Positions 33,823 through 43,496 of a stretch of 64,000 nt of DNA are shown here, one piece after another. Position 1 is the stretch's first letter, and each line of letters starts with the position of its first letter. The translations under genes were made by a program, and so were the position numbers. The stretch spans positions 62,001-126,000 of the forward strand of contig NW_024589872.1 in NCBI RefSeq assembly GCF_018446385.1. The letters are read 5' to 3'. This stretch comes from Zingiber officinale (Eukaryota > Streptophyta > Magnoliopsida > Zingiberales > Zingiberaceae). Below the pieces are notes generated by a model. The model saw only the letters and a list, made by a program, of their open reading frames with translations, was not told the origin of the DNA and did not search any database.

Positions 33823-34554
33823 TAGTTTTGTGATACGCACATTATTTTTTATTTAGGTTGCAAATAATATTATTTCACATGAACAAGGATTAGATAACCA
33901 ATAGGTACATTGGTAGTTGTTTTCATAAGATTTTTTTTTAGTTTTATTAACAATTTTGGTGATGTAGTAGTGTACATATTTTTAAGCTGTAGATAAATTT
34001 ATTTTACAGGTGCAACAACTTGAAAGGCACAAAGATATTGACAAACACATAAACCATCATTTCTTATTACGAGATGAAGAGGTTTGTTTAACTTGGGGTT
34101 ATTTATGTTGTATATATATATAGTTGCAAGAAAGAAGATTATGTGTTAGATGATAAGATTTCTTATTGAAATGTTCTATTTATTGATTTTTTTAACATTA
34201 TATATTATAAATCATCTTTACCTCTAATAAGAGTTTTTTTTTATGTTCAGGATTATGGTGAAGAAGGATTATAGAAATTATCTCTAGATCACGAGGAGTT
34301 ATTCTTTAGACTTTCTTTTGTGTAACTTTCATGGGAATAGTTGTTTTTTTATTAGATGAATGTTGGATGCACTTCAATTAATGATTATAGAATGTTATAT
34401 TGTCGATATCATTTTTAATTTATAAAAAGAGAGTTTTTCCTTTTGTTTTGAAATGACAATTTAATATATTTAATCTAGATTAATTTGTATAATAAATGTT
34501 CTTTAAAGATTATTAATTTTTGTCATAATTGTTGCATCTAACAAGTTAAAATAT
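33823..34554. other. CACTA interior downstream of the transposase remnant
   Basis: AT-rich, with possible small downstream exons (34011-34082, ending GATGAAGAG before a GT; and 34251-34275 after a TTCAG acceptor). No further domain is recognised. Confidence 0.4.
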
Positions 34555-35227
34555 TAGGGACAGTAATTTACTGTCTTCACTTCTATTTGAGACAGCACAT
34601 TACCATCTCGATTTAGTGTCTTTAGTTTTTTCACAGAATAAGACATAATATTTGAGACAAAACAATAACTGTCTTAAATACTTTTGAGACAATTGAATAA
34701 CTGTCTCATCACCGTCTTAAATAGTATTTAGACAGTACAACTGTCTCAATATTTTTTTGAGACGCTTGTATTAGGGACGACTACATTACTGTCTCATCAT
34801 CATCTCAAAAAGATTTTGAGACACTAAATTTATAATTTAAGACACATTTTGTTGTGTCTCAAAAGCCTAGTTTTCTAGTAGTGAAGGAAAGATATCAAAT
34901 ATTTCACTTAATCTTTTATAGAAAGCTATAAAAGGAAATATTTAAATTTTAAATTCTCTTTTAAAACCATGGTATCCACATAAGAAAGATTTAAAAAATA
35001 AAATTCTTTTTAATTTAATGTGGTCGGCCACACCAAGCTTGGATTCAAGTTAGAACCGGCCACACAACTTGGTTCATCCTATTTGCTTGGCCGGCCCAAG
35101 CTTGGGTTCCAAGCTTGCTTGGCCGGCCACCTCAGGATGGGTATAAAGGTGGGTATAGGTGGGTATAATACATTAGTAATAAGAGGATACGATAGGGACC
35201 GAGAGGAGGAATTGATTTTGGTCTCCC

Positions 35228-35278
35228 GATGAAATTAAGCTTCCCGTGTTCGCCCCAAACACCCAACTTAATTTCATC
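35228..35278 (+). promoter_or_regulatory. conserved hairpin in solo LTR copy 1
   Basis: GATGAAATTAAG is perfectly inverted as CTTAATTTCATC, with an inner GTGTT...AACAC pair. It lies about 65 bp downstream of a TATA-like GGGTATAA, so it would fall near the 5' end of an LTR transcript. It is present in copy 2 at 46838-46888 with a better inner stem. Confidence 0.6.
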
Positions 35279-36894
35279 AATAATAATTCATTCCACTAAA
35301 GAATTATTATTGAACTACCGCATCAATCCCAAATTACATTTTGGGCTCCTTCTTATCATGAGTGTGTTAATCTCCCTGTGTTTAAGATGTCGGATGTCCA
35401 CTAATTAATTGAGTTACTGACAACTCATTTTAATTAATATCTTAGTCCAAGAGTAGTACCACTCAACCTTATTGTCGTGTCGGACTAAGTCCACCTGCAG
35501 AGTTTAACATGACAATCCTTATGAGCTCCTCTTGGGGATATTATCAACTTAGATTACTAGGACACAGTTTCCTTCTATAATCAACAACACACACTATATG
35601 TAATATCATTTCCCAACTTATCGGGTCTATTGATTTATTAAGCTAAATCTCACCCTTTGATAAGTCAAAGAAATAAATACTAAATATATGTGCTTGTTAT
35701 TATATTAGGATTAAGAGCACACACTTCCATAATAACTAAAGTCTTGTTCTTTTATTAAGTCAGTATAAAAAGAACTTACCTTTAATGGTCCTGCTCAATA
35801 CACTCAGTGTACTAGTGTAATTTATCAGTCAAGATAAACTAATACCTAATTACACTACGACTATTCCAATGGTTTGTTCCTTTCCATCTCAGTCGTGAGC
35901 TACTGTTTATAATTTATAAGGAATTGATAACATGATCTTCTGTGTGTGACACCACACACCATGTTATATACAATATAAATTAATCGAACAACTACACTTA
36001 ATTTATAAATGTAGATATTTGACCAATATGATTCTTATTTCTAAGTAAATGTTTATACAAAAAGCTAGGCTTTTAGTATACATTGCAACAGAAGGACCCC
36101 CTTTTATATAAAGCTCTGGTGGGCAGTATGCACGCTTCTCGAGGTATGCACATGCTCTCCCATATGTCCCATGAAGGGCCTTGCCAAGAAAGTACTCCTG
36201 ACGCCATACCTTAACAGGGCATGCATATCCTTGACCCGACAGTAGAAGCTTCGACCGTACAATCTGTTTGTCGACGATGCCTTGTGTCATCGACACTATC
36301 TCCCAAAAGGATGTCGAGAGATACTATAGTGGTCCTATTGCTTGGCCGAGCGGGGTAGCCGCTCGGTCGAGACTTCACTCCGTCCATGACCAAGTTCTGT
36401 TGCTTGGCCGAGCGAGGTAGCGTCTCGCTTGAGACTCCGCTACGTCCTTGGCCAGGTCTCGTTGCTTGGGAGCGGGGTAGTCGCTCGGTTGGAACTCCGT
36501 TGCGTCCTTGGCTAGGTCCCGTACGACATCCTGCCACTCTGTATCGAGCGTCAGCTGTCTTGTGTATCATCCCGAGTCGGAATGGGGGTTAGCTCAAATC
36601 CGTGTCCTTTCGATCGGGGCATGATCGTCCGACCGACCATTGCAATTGTCTTCCGTTCGGCCCTTTGACATCCGGGTGTTGACCGCCTTGACTTTAAATT
36701 CCACCATGACAATTGATCTAGTGCCAGATAAGCTTCCCTCCATCGCTGCATCAGTACGTTTGAAGAAAGAATAATAATTTTTTCCTCATTAATTGGACGT
36801 CATATCCGGTAAAGAAAGTGTCGCATTGTCATATCATAGGGTTATGTCACTCACATTTTGTATTGTAGAATATCTTGTGAGGTCATGTCATGTC

Positions 36895-37937
36895 TGTTGG
36901 AACCCCAAGGTTGTTTTGGTGTAATCAACAAGTTAAGTTAGGTCCTGCGTTGTTTCTAACCTTGTGTCTAAGTGTGCAGGAGCTTAGGAGCACAGGTACT
37001 CGAGGGGAAGACGCAGCTAGCGAGAAGGACGGCACGCTGTGCGTCCGAGGGACGAGGTGCTGCGGAAGAGTACACAGGCGGACGAGAAGGAAGTGCGCGC
37101 TGTGGTTCCGAGGTACGAAAGCCAGAGCGGAAGATTGCTCGGGGAGCAAGAGACGCAGCTAGCGCGAAGGTCGGCACGGGGTTCGACCGAGGGACGAAGT
37201 CTGCGGATGAGTACCCTGGTGGACGAGAAGGAACACGCGACAATTCCGAGGGACGAGAAGCCGGAGGGAAGCACGCTCAAGAAGACCGGAAGATGGGTTC
37301 GGGTGAGCCCTATTCCGGATGGCAGAGATCACCCAAGCTAGCGGAGCCGGAGCGAACAGACCCGGACCAAGACGAGCCGAACTGAGATGAGTTGAACCGG
37401 AGTCGAAAAGTCAACTTATGTTGACCTTAGGGCTCCGAGCTCCCGGAATCGACCGGGGCACCCGAAACCCTTCCGAGCTCCCGGAATCGACTTTTCAATA
37501 GGATCGAGTTTTGACTCGATCCGACCGTTGGGGGATAAAATTTATCCCCCCCCCCAGGGCGCCCGGAACCCTTCCAGGCGCCTGGACCAAGACTATAAAT
37601 ATAGCCTTGGTCCAGAAGCTTAGATAGAACTCACTGATTGTAAATCCAGTGCTTGCACACTCTCTTTTAGTCTAAGCTTCTATTTTCTGCACTTCAACGC
37701 TGTACGAGGCTTCTCCGCCCGAAGGAGTTTTATTGAGCTTAATCTTCCTTGGATTAACAACCACATCGGTTGTAACCAAGTAAATCTTTTGTGCCTCGCT
37801 TTTCTTTATGCTTTTAATTTATCTGCTTAACTTAATTATGCAAGTGTTAGCCTAAAGAGTTCGAGGAGGGTTTGTTTTCCTTTTTGTGTTAGCAGGATAT
37901 CCAACAACCCCCTCCTAGCCGGCCCAACGGTCCTACA
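36895..37937 (+). repeat. non-autonomous element 5' LTR
   Basis: 1043 bp. The TATA box CTATAAATATAG lies inside a 30-bp near-perfect palindrome (37584-37613). It contains short GGGCGCCCGG and CCAGGCGCCTGG palindromes near 37557-37584. Confidence 0.92.
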
Positions 37938-37998
37938 AGTGGTATCAGAGCCGAGTACGCCTCAGAAGGACTAACCGCCGTCTGACGCAACAAAAACG

Positions 37999-38310
37999 AT
38001 GGCCGGAGCTAGCGACTACCCACCTGCATTCGAGGGGGAGTTTTCCATCTGGAAACAAAACATGGAGGTATACCTTAACTCAGATTCTGATATTTCTTTA
38101 ATAATGAAATTTGGTTATGAAGAACCAAAGAACACGAACGGAGAAGGACTCGATCTACGCCTCTGGAACGAAAAGCAACGTGAGGAGTCTATGGCAAATG
38201 GGCGGGCAAAATATTATCTTCTGAATGTAATACCAAAGGAAGATTTCAAAAAGGTCGCAGATTATGAAAGCGCAAAAGAACTTGCAGCTCTACGAAGAAC
38301 CTTCAGGTGA
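37999..38310 (+). pseudogene. truncated Copia gag N-terminus
   Basis: Starts MAGASDYPPAFEGEFSIWKQ 47 bp after the primer-binding site. The pattern YPPAFEG--FSIWKQNMEVYL is that of Sirevirus/Copia gag N-termini. It ends after about 95 gag-like residues (DYESAKELAALRR), where a small deletion shifts the frame into the next ORF, which starts inside it at 38264. The C-terminal capsid part and zinc knuckle are missing. Confidence 0.75.
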
Positions 38311-39121
38311 CACCTCAATAGACACCGAGCCACCGACAGAAGAGTCCGAAATCGAGGTAAGTACTACAACAGCCGAAGTACATCCCGAGATCGATAAAGG
38401 GGGAGAATCTTCGGAAGAAAGCAACTCGATAGGGGGAGAATCAATTACTGACAAGGTAAGTCAGGTATGGACTCGAACCTCTGATCAATTGAATGATTCA
38501 ATCGAAGAATTGCCTGAAAATTTTTGCGAATCATCGAAAGAGTTTTTTATATTCGAAAATCAATTGTCAAACTTATCCTGCAAATTTGAAATATTATCGA
38601 AAGAGTTCTTCGAATTTCAAAATATCTTAACAAAAGAATTTTGCAAGTTGGAAACTTTGCTAAAAAACTTTTGTGAATCACAAAGAAGTTTTTCGAAAGA
38701 ATTATGCAACTTAGAAATATTATCGAAAACTTTTTATGGTCCGAAAAATTTGGAATTACAAATTACTTTATTGAAAAAGTTTTATGAATTAGAAATTGAT
38801 TCATCGAAAAATATTTTCGGATTAAGAAACCTATTATTAATAGATTCTTGCAAATTCTTATTGTTAAAAAATTCTGGCAAATTACAAAATATTCTTTCAA
38901 ACGAATTTTGCACATTGCCGAAAGAATTTTTTATATTGTCGAAAAATTTTATCAAATTAGAATCTATGCTATTTGAATATTTTTGTGAAGTTGTAATTCA
39001 AAAAATAATAGAAATTAACATGATACAAATTATTGCATGTTTAATATCTGTGGCTTTAATTTTGAAAAAGTGTAATTTGAGAAGTTATGAAAAATTGAAA
39101 TGGAAATTTAAAACTTGTTGA
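38264..39121 (+). CDS. 285-residue Leu/Phe/Cys/Lys-repeat ORF with C-terminal hydrophobic helix
   Basis: Open throughout. After an acidic Ser/Thr/Glu-rich head (TEPPTEESEIEVSTTTAEV) comes an irregular repeat of about 20 residues with the pattern LSKEFFEFQNILTKEFCKLE, repeated many times in varied form. A hydrophobic helix (MIQIIACLISVALIL) and a short basic tail end it. I do not recognise it. It is AT-rich, unlike gag or the LTRs. It may be translated by frameshift from gag, be an extra ORF (env-like ORFs occur in Sireviruses), or be an expanded repeat that stays open by composition. The first is plausible because it overlaps gag by 47 bases. Confidence 0.45.
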   Translation: MKAQKNLQLYEEPSGDTSIDTEPPTEESEIEVSTTTAEVHPEIDKGGESSEESNSIGGESITDKVSQVWTRTSDQLNDSIEELPENFCESSKEFFIFENQLSNLSCKFEILSKEFFEFQNILTKEFCKLETLLKNFCESQRSFSKELCNLEILSKTFYGPKNLELQITLLKKFYELEIDSSKNIFGLRNLLLIDSCKFLLLKNSGKLQNILSNEFCTLPKEFFILSKNFIKLESMLFEYFCEVVIQKIIEINMIQIIACLISVALILKKCNLRSYEKLKWKFKTC

Positions 39122-39558
39122 TATAAGTATCAGTATAAAATAAATAAATGCATAGAATTTTTTTTTTCATGCTATCAATTTTTTTAAAAATTTTCTTGCA
39201 TAAATTTTTCGGCTTAGAAAGTGTTTAATTATTGATGACGAATACTTGAAATTTTTTTCTTGACTTAGAAATTTGTCTTGACTTAGAAATATTTCCCTGA
39301 AAATTATTGAAATATATTTTCAAATTTTTTTTAATGTCAACCCTTAGATTTTAGTTGTTCCCCATTTTTATTGTGATCAAAGGGGGAGAAGGAAAGTATA
39401 GGGGGAGGTAGAAAATTGAAAATTGAAAATTAAAATTTGGAATGTTTGAAATTTAATTACTTCTATCATGTTGCATGTTATTGCAATAAATTGTTTAATT
39501 ACATATCTATTTTTGACCCTAGCTTAACTTGGGTTGATCACACCAAAAAGGGGCAGAT
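39122..39558. other. 3' non-coding interior of the non-autonomous element
   Basis: AT-rich; contains AAGGGGGAGAAGG near 39381 and the terminal polypurine tract before the 3' LTR. No ORF is supported. Confidence 0.6.
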
Positions 39559-40562
39559 TGTTGGAACCCCAAGGTTGTTTTGGTGTAATCAACAAGTTAA
39601 GTTAGGTCCTGCGTTGTTTCTAACCTTGTGTCTAAGTGTGCAGGAGCTTAGGAGCACAGGTACTCGAGCGGAAGACGTAGCTAGCGAGAAGGACTAAGAC
39701 ACCGTCAGGGGACGAGTCTTTGGAAGAGTACACCGTGACGAGAAGGAAGTGCTGCTGTGGTTCCGAGGTCGAAAGCCGAGGCGGAAGATTGCTCGGGGAG
39801 CAAGAGGCACAGCTAGCGAAGGCACGGGGTGCGACCGAGGGGCGAAATCTGCGGATGAGTACCGGTGGACGAGAAGGAACACGCGGCAATTCCGAGGGAC
39901 GAGGAGGGAAGCACGCCCGAGAAGACCGGAAGATGGGTTCGGTGAGCCCTATTCCGGATGGCGAGATCACCCAAGCTAGCGGGCTGGGCGAGCAGACCGG
40001 ACCAAGGCAGGCGAGCCGCGAGACGAGTTGAACCGGAGTCGAAAAGTCAACTTATGTTGACCTTAGGGCTCCGGCGCCGGAACCATTCCGGCGCCGAACC
40101 GACCGGGCGCCGGAACCCTTCCTGGGGCCTTGAATCGACTTTCAGCAGGATCGAGTTTGACTGATCCGACCGATGGGGATAAAATTTATCCCTCTCCAGG
40201 ATCCCGCTCAGCGCGGACCAAGACTATAAATATAGCCTTGGTCCGGAAGCTTATAGAACTGATTGTAAATCCAGTGCTTGCACACTCTCTTTTAGTCTAA
40301 GCTTCTATTTTCTGCACTTCAACGCTGTACGAGGCTTCTCCGCCCGAAGGAGTTTTATTGAGCTTAATCTTCCTTGGATTAACAACCATATCGGTTGTAA
40401 CCAAGTAAATCTTTTGTGCCTCGCTTTTCTTTATGCTTTTAATTTATCTGCTTAACTTAATTATGCAAGTGTTAGCCTAAAGAGTTCGAGAAGGGTTTGT
40501 TTTCCTTTTTGTGTTAGCAGGATATCCAACAACCCCCTCCTAGCTGACCCAACGGTCCTACA
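39559..40562 (+). repeat. non-autonomous element 3' LTR
   Basis: 1004 bp. Matches the 5' LTR almost perfectly in its last 300 bp but has many 1-10 base gaps between about 39680 and 40200. The palindromic TATA region is preserved (40215-40244). Confidence 0.92.
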
Positions 40563-40698
40563 ATGTCTACCATGCTGCTCCACGTGCTCTGACAAGCCAT
40601 GTGTAATCCCACGTACTATACCAGTTTACGTGTTAACCCACAGGATATGGAGGTAATTGGGTGAAAGGGCATGAGCAATTAAATAAAGAAGCGTCAGA

Positions 40699-41271
40699 TC
40701 AACACAAGAGGAGAGGAATACAGCAGAAGATCAAGAGGTCTTTAGCTACAAGGAAAGGTACAACTAGTTCTTTATTCCGCTGTGAACTAGTTTAGTTTTT
40801 TCTTTGTATGGATCCTGAAATACCAACACAAGAGGCTAACGATTTTGTGTTTCGATCTTGTGCTTCGATTGAGGTCTCTTTAGTTAAACCTAGGGTTTAC
40901 TGTGAGGAGTTTAAATATTCAATTTCTTTGAAAGACTTTATCTAGGAAGTGGTGGATGATCTCATAACCAAGAAGGTCGAGTGTCTCGCCAACGACCTAG
41001 AAGCCAATCCTTGAAATAGATATTTAATCAACTTCTGTAATATGGTTTAACTTCTAATGAACACATGATGTTAAGTTTTGTTTGTAATCCAAGTTTAACT
41101 TCTGAAGATCACATGTGATGAACTTGGATTAATAATGTTAAGTTTCATTTGCAATCTAAGTTTAACTTGTGAAAAGCACAAGGGTTGCTAGGAAAAGTTC
41201 TGTGCTTGTACAAATTTTTGTACAGGGAAAACATAATGGAATTTTGAGTAGCATCCAACAACAAGGTCATT
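40699..41271 (-). mobile_element. truncated LTR, 2.66-kb family, copy 3
   Basis: The reverse complement matches the first part of copies 1 and 2: TGTTGGATGCTACTC at 41271 reading leftward, then the GTACAAA...TTTGTAC palindrome (near 41200), and on to AAGATCAAGAGG (near 40735). Only about 570 of 2,660 bp remain. The left end is truncated against the oldest minus-strand LTR, so no target duplication can be checked. Confidence 0.75.
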
Positions 41272-41873
41272 AGGAAGGTATCTAGGGAAGTTATCCCTAG
41301 TGAGTACCTAGAGCATCCAAGGAGCACCAATAGATTTTGGGTTTCTAGGAGCATTTTCTCTACCACTTAGATGGGTTAGAGAGTGTCAACTTTAATTGGA
41401 AGGGTAGTTAACCCTACTTTGATGAAGTTGACACTCGGAGAGCATTTTCAAGGTTATTATTAATCTTTGAAAATGAAGTGGATTTTTGTTTACTCTTTGA
41501 ATGAGTAAAATGTGCCAAAACTTACGGATTTGGATTTTATTTTAAATTGACACAAATTAGAAAAACATAAGAAATACCAAGTTGGGGGTTTGGTATTTTC
41601 TTAGGGATTTAAAGGTAAATCTAAGCCTTAATTTAAAGTTATTACTCTTTGAAAGAGTAGAGTGTGCCAAACATTGAAGAATATACTTAATTTTAATTGG
41701 CACAATTTAATCATGGGTTAAAGAAATACCAATTTAGATTTTGGCATTTTCATGAGTAGATAAGGGGCAATTTAGGTTAATTTTAGGTTTAGCTAAGGAT
41801 TTAAAGACACTTAGATAGATAATCTAAATACTTTACTTAAGATAAATTACTATGCTTTGTTTGTCCATCACAT

Positions 41874-43496
41874 TGTTGGGGCAATTTCCCTAGGTCAAGT
41901 TTGACCAGTTTGACTAAGCTTGAGTTGAGTCAAGCTTGAGTCAGGATTTGAGTTTTGATGTTTGACAATATAAGGAGATTGCTGGAGCAATCGTCCGGTT
42001 GTGGAGATGGTCAAAGGATTGACCAGGTTGATGAAAATACAAGTCAAGTAGGTCAAGGTTGACAGAAGACTTAACTAGGAAAGTCCTAACTGGAGGTTAG
42101 ACATTTGGAAAGTCCTAGTGAGGAGCTAGGCAGGAGAAAGTCCTGGTGAGGAGCCAGGCAATGGGAAAGCCCTAGTGTGGAGCTAGGCAGGAGAAAGCCC
42201 TGGTGAGGAGCCAGGCAACGGGAAAAGTCCTGGTGAGGAGTCAGGCAATTGGAAAGTCCAAGTGTGATCTTCGCAAAAGAGAAAGTCCTGGTGAGGAGTC
42301 AGGCAACGGGAAAAGTCCTGGTGAGGAGCCAGGCAATTGGAAAGTCCAAGTGTGATCTTGGCAAAGGGTGTAAGTCCAAACATGTGGTCTTGGCAAGGTA
42401 AGTCCTGGTATGACTTGGCAAGGAAGACCCGACAACTAAGATGAGGTCGAAGGAAGCTCCTGAAGACAAGGCGTGAAGGATGAGGAGATATCTGAGGGAC
42501 GCAAGGCTGATAGAGGAGGCTAGAAGGATAGTTTGAGGTTGGTCGGGTGTGGCCAAATGCTAGGCATGGAGACCTAAAAGGTCACGTTTGATTGGAAGTT
42601 GGGTTTGGGACTTTGGACTTAAGTTTGAGTCAAGTTCAGAGTGTTCAATCGATCAGGCGATCGATTGAACAGGATCCAAATCGATCGGTCGATCGATTTG
42701 GACTGTGCTGCGATTGTGGGAAGGCCCAATCGATCGACCGATCGATTAAGATGTGAAATCACGAGCACAGAGACTTTCCCAATCGATTGGGAGCTGCCAA
42801 TCGATCGGTCGATTGATTGGGCAGCAGAAGCTCTCACGCGGACGAGAGAGCACAGAAAGGAGCTGAATCGATCAAGCGATCGATTCAGGAAGTCCCAATC
42901 GATCGGTCGATCGATTGGGAAGTGACCGTTGCCCAAGATGCAGGTGATGAACGACTGTGATGGAGCGGTACTGACGTGGCAATCGATTGGGGTTGATTTC
43001 AATCGATTGGAGGCACTGTATATAGCCTGGGCGGAGCGTTTTCTTCGCCAGATCTTTGCGATTTCTCCTGTGAGTTTTCAGCAACTTTCACGCGAGCTTA
43101 TCCCGATCTTCACCGCTAGTTCTTGAAGGCACTTGGGTGCATTTTCAAGGTTCAAGAGGCAACAACAAGCAACAAGTAAGCAAGAAGAAGGGTGTATTTC
43201 ATTTATATCTTGTATTTTCTTCTTGTGTGAGTTGTGTTGTTGTGTGTGAGTTTGTATAAGGCTTCTCCGCCTCCGGCTGCGACCGAGAAGGAGTTGTTCA
43301 TAGTGGAGGAGCGTGTCGTGTGTGTATCCTTGGATTAGTCACCTCTTCTTGAGGTGAATACCAAGTAAATCCTAGGTGTTAGCATTGTGAGTATTTGTCT
43401 TCGAGTATTCCGCTGCACAACAACAAGATGAAGCAAACCGACGCAAGCGCGACGAAACGCTATTCACCCCCTCTAGTGGGCACATTGGTCCCAACA
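41874..43496 (+). mobile_element. Sirevirus-like solo LTR with AATCGATC palindromes
   Basis: 1623 bp, TGTTGGGG to TCCCAACA, with the perfect target duplication CACAT (41869-41873 and 43497-43501). A repeated GAAAGTCCTGGTGAGGAG motif fills 42090-42420. Palindromes of the type AATCGATC-N-GATCGATT fill 42645-42920. No primer-binding site follows, so it is solo. Related to the LTR at 48044-49704 by order and motifs, but diverged. Confidence 0.9.
42645..43010. repeat. array of AATCGATC-type palindromes
   Basis: Six palindromes of about 20-24 bp start near 42645, 42678, 42727, 42798, 42863 and 42896. They share CGATC-NN-CGATCGATT form with changing centres. Half-sites (CAATCGATTGG) lie near 42980 and 43000. 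Peptides such as DRSID in this region arise only from the palindromes. Confidence 0.9.

Larger units (their letters stand above)
20144..34883. mobile_element. CACTA (En/Spm-type) DNA transposon, decayed and deleted
   Basis: The right end reads CTAGTAGTG on the plus strand, meaning CACTACTAG reading inward from 34883, the signature terminus of the superfamily. Both ends are dense in short subterminal repeats of the type GAGACA, GTCTCAAA, GACAGT and AAGACGG (about 20150-20300 and 34555-34870). The left terminal CACTA is missing, so the left boundary (about 20144) is set only by where the host LTR stops. A transposase-associated domain ORF lies at 33577-33822. Pieces are 20144-20386 and 31169-34883; the rest is an inserted Gypsy element. 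Confidence 0.8.
18687..36090 (+). mobile_element. solo LTR, 2.66-kb family, copy 1 (split)
   Basis: Left piece 18687 to about 20143, right piece 34884-36090, together about 2.67 kb. It is collinear with 45038-47695. Termini are TGTTGGTTGG and TTGCAACA. A perfect 5-bp duplication GAAGG flanks it (18682-18686 and 36091-36095). Landmarks are a palindrome GTACAAAAATTTTGTAC 37 bp from the left end, A-rich repeats with GTAGAAACTATAAAAGG, a TATA-like GGGTATAA near 35160, and a hairpin at 35228-35278. The gap is filled by a CACTA transposon carrying a Gypsy element. No protein is encoded. Confidence 0.9.
18469..36753 (-). mobile_element. Tat-like solo LTR, split by nested insertions
   Basis: Two pieces, 18469-18686 and 36091-36753, together 881 bp, form one minus-strand LTR. 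On the minus strand it starts TGATGCAGCG and ends GACAGGATCA. It carries GAGCATCGGAGGGCCAACAC and a TATAAAAGGGGG box (near 36110), both matched by the LTR at 58833-60844. Neighbouring bases GTACT (18464-18468) and GTACG (36754-36758) are a probable target duplication with one change. No primer-binding site follows, so it is solo. About 36340-36500 contains three imperfect 60-bp repeats with CTTGGCCGAGCG. Confidence 0.8.
36895..40562 (+). mobile_element. non-autonomous Copia-type LTR retrotransposon
   Basis: 3.67 kb. LTRs 36895-37937 and 39559-40562 begin TGTTGGAACC and end CGGTCCTACA. The target duplication ATGTC is at 36890-36894 and 40563-40567. The primer-binding site TGGTATCAGAGC is at 37940-37951, and polypurine AAAAAGGGGCAG just precedes the 3' LTR. 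The interior (1.6 kb) holds a truncated gag and an unusual 285-residue frame. There is no protease, RT or integrase, so it depends on a partner. The 3' LTR has many more small deletions than the 5' LTR, mostly at 39660-40160. Confidence 0.93.
10278..40698 (-). mobile_element. oldest layer: disrupted minus-strand LTR hosting the nest
   Basis: Four pieces appear to be one minus-strand LTR cut by later insertions: about 10278-10330, 18331-18468, 36754-36894 and 40568-40698. On the minus strand the second piece has a TATA-like ACTATAAAAGGAG (near 18455-18466) and transcript-like downstream sequence. The junctions are set by the target-site duplications of the insertions. I could not find a TSD or certain termini for this LTR itself, and a fragment of another LTR family abuts its right edge, so both ends are approximate. 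Confidence 0.4.

Noticed and set aside
42619-43002. Frames on both strands with DRSID-type peptides
   Set aside because: Produced by the AATCGATC palindromes, which read alike on both strands; no protein family.
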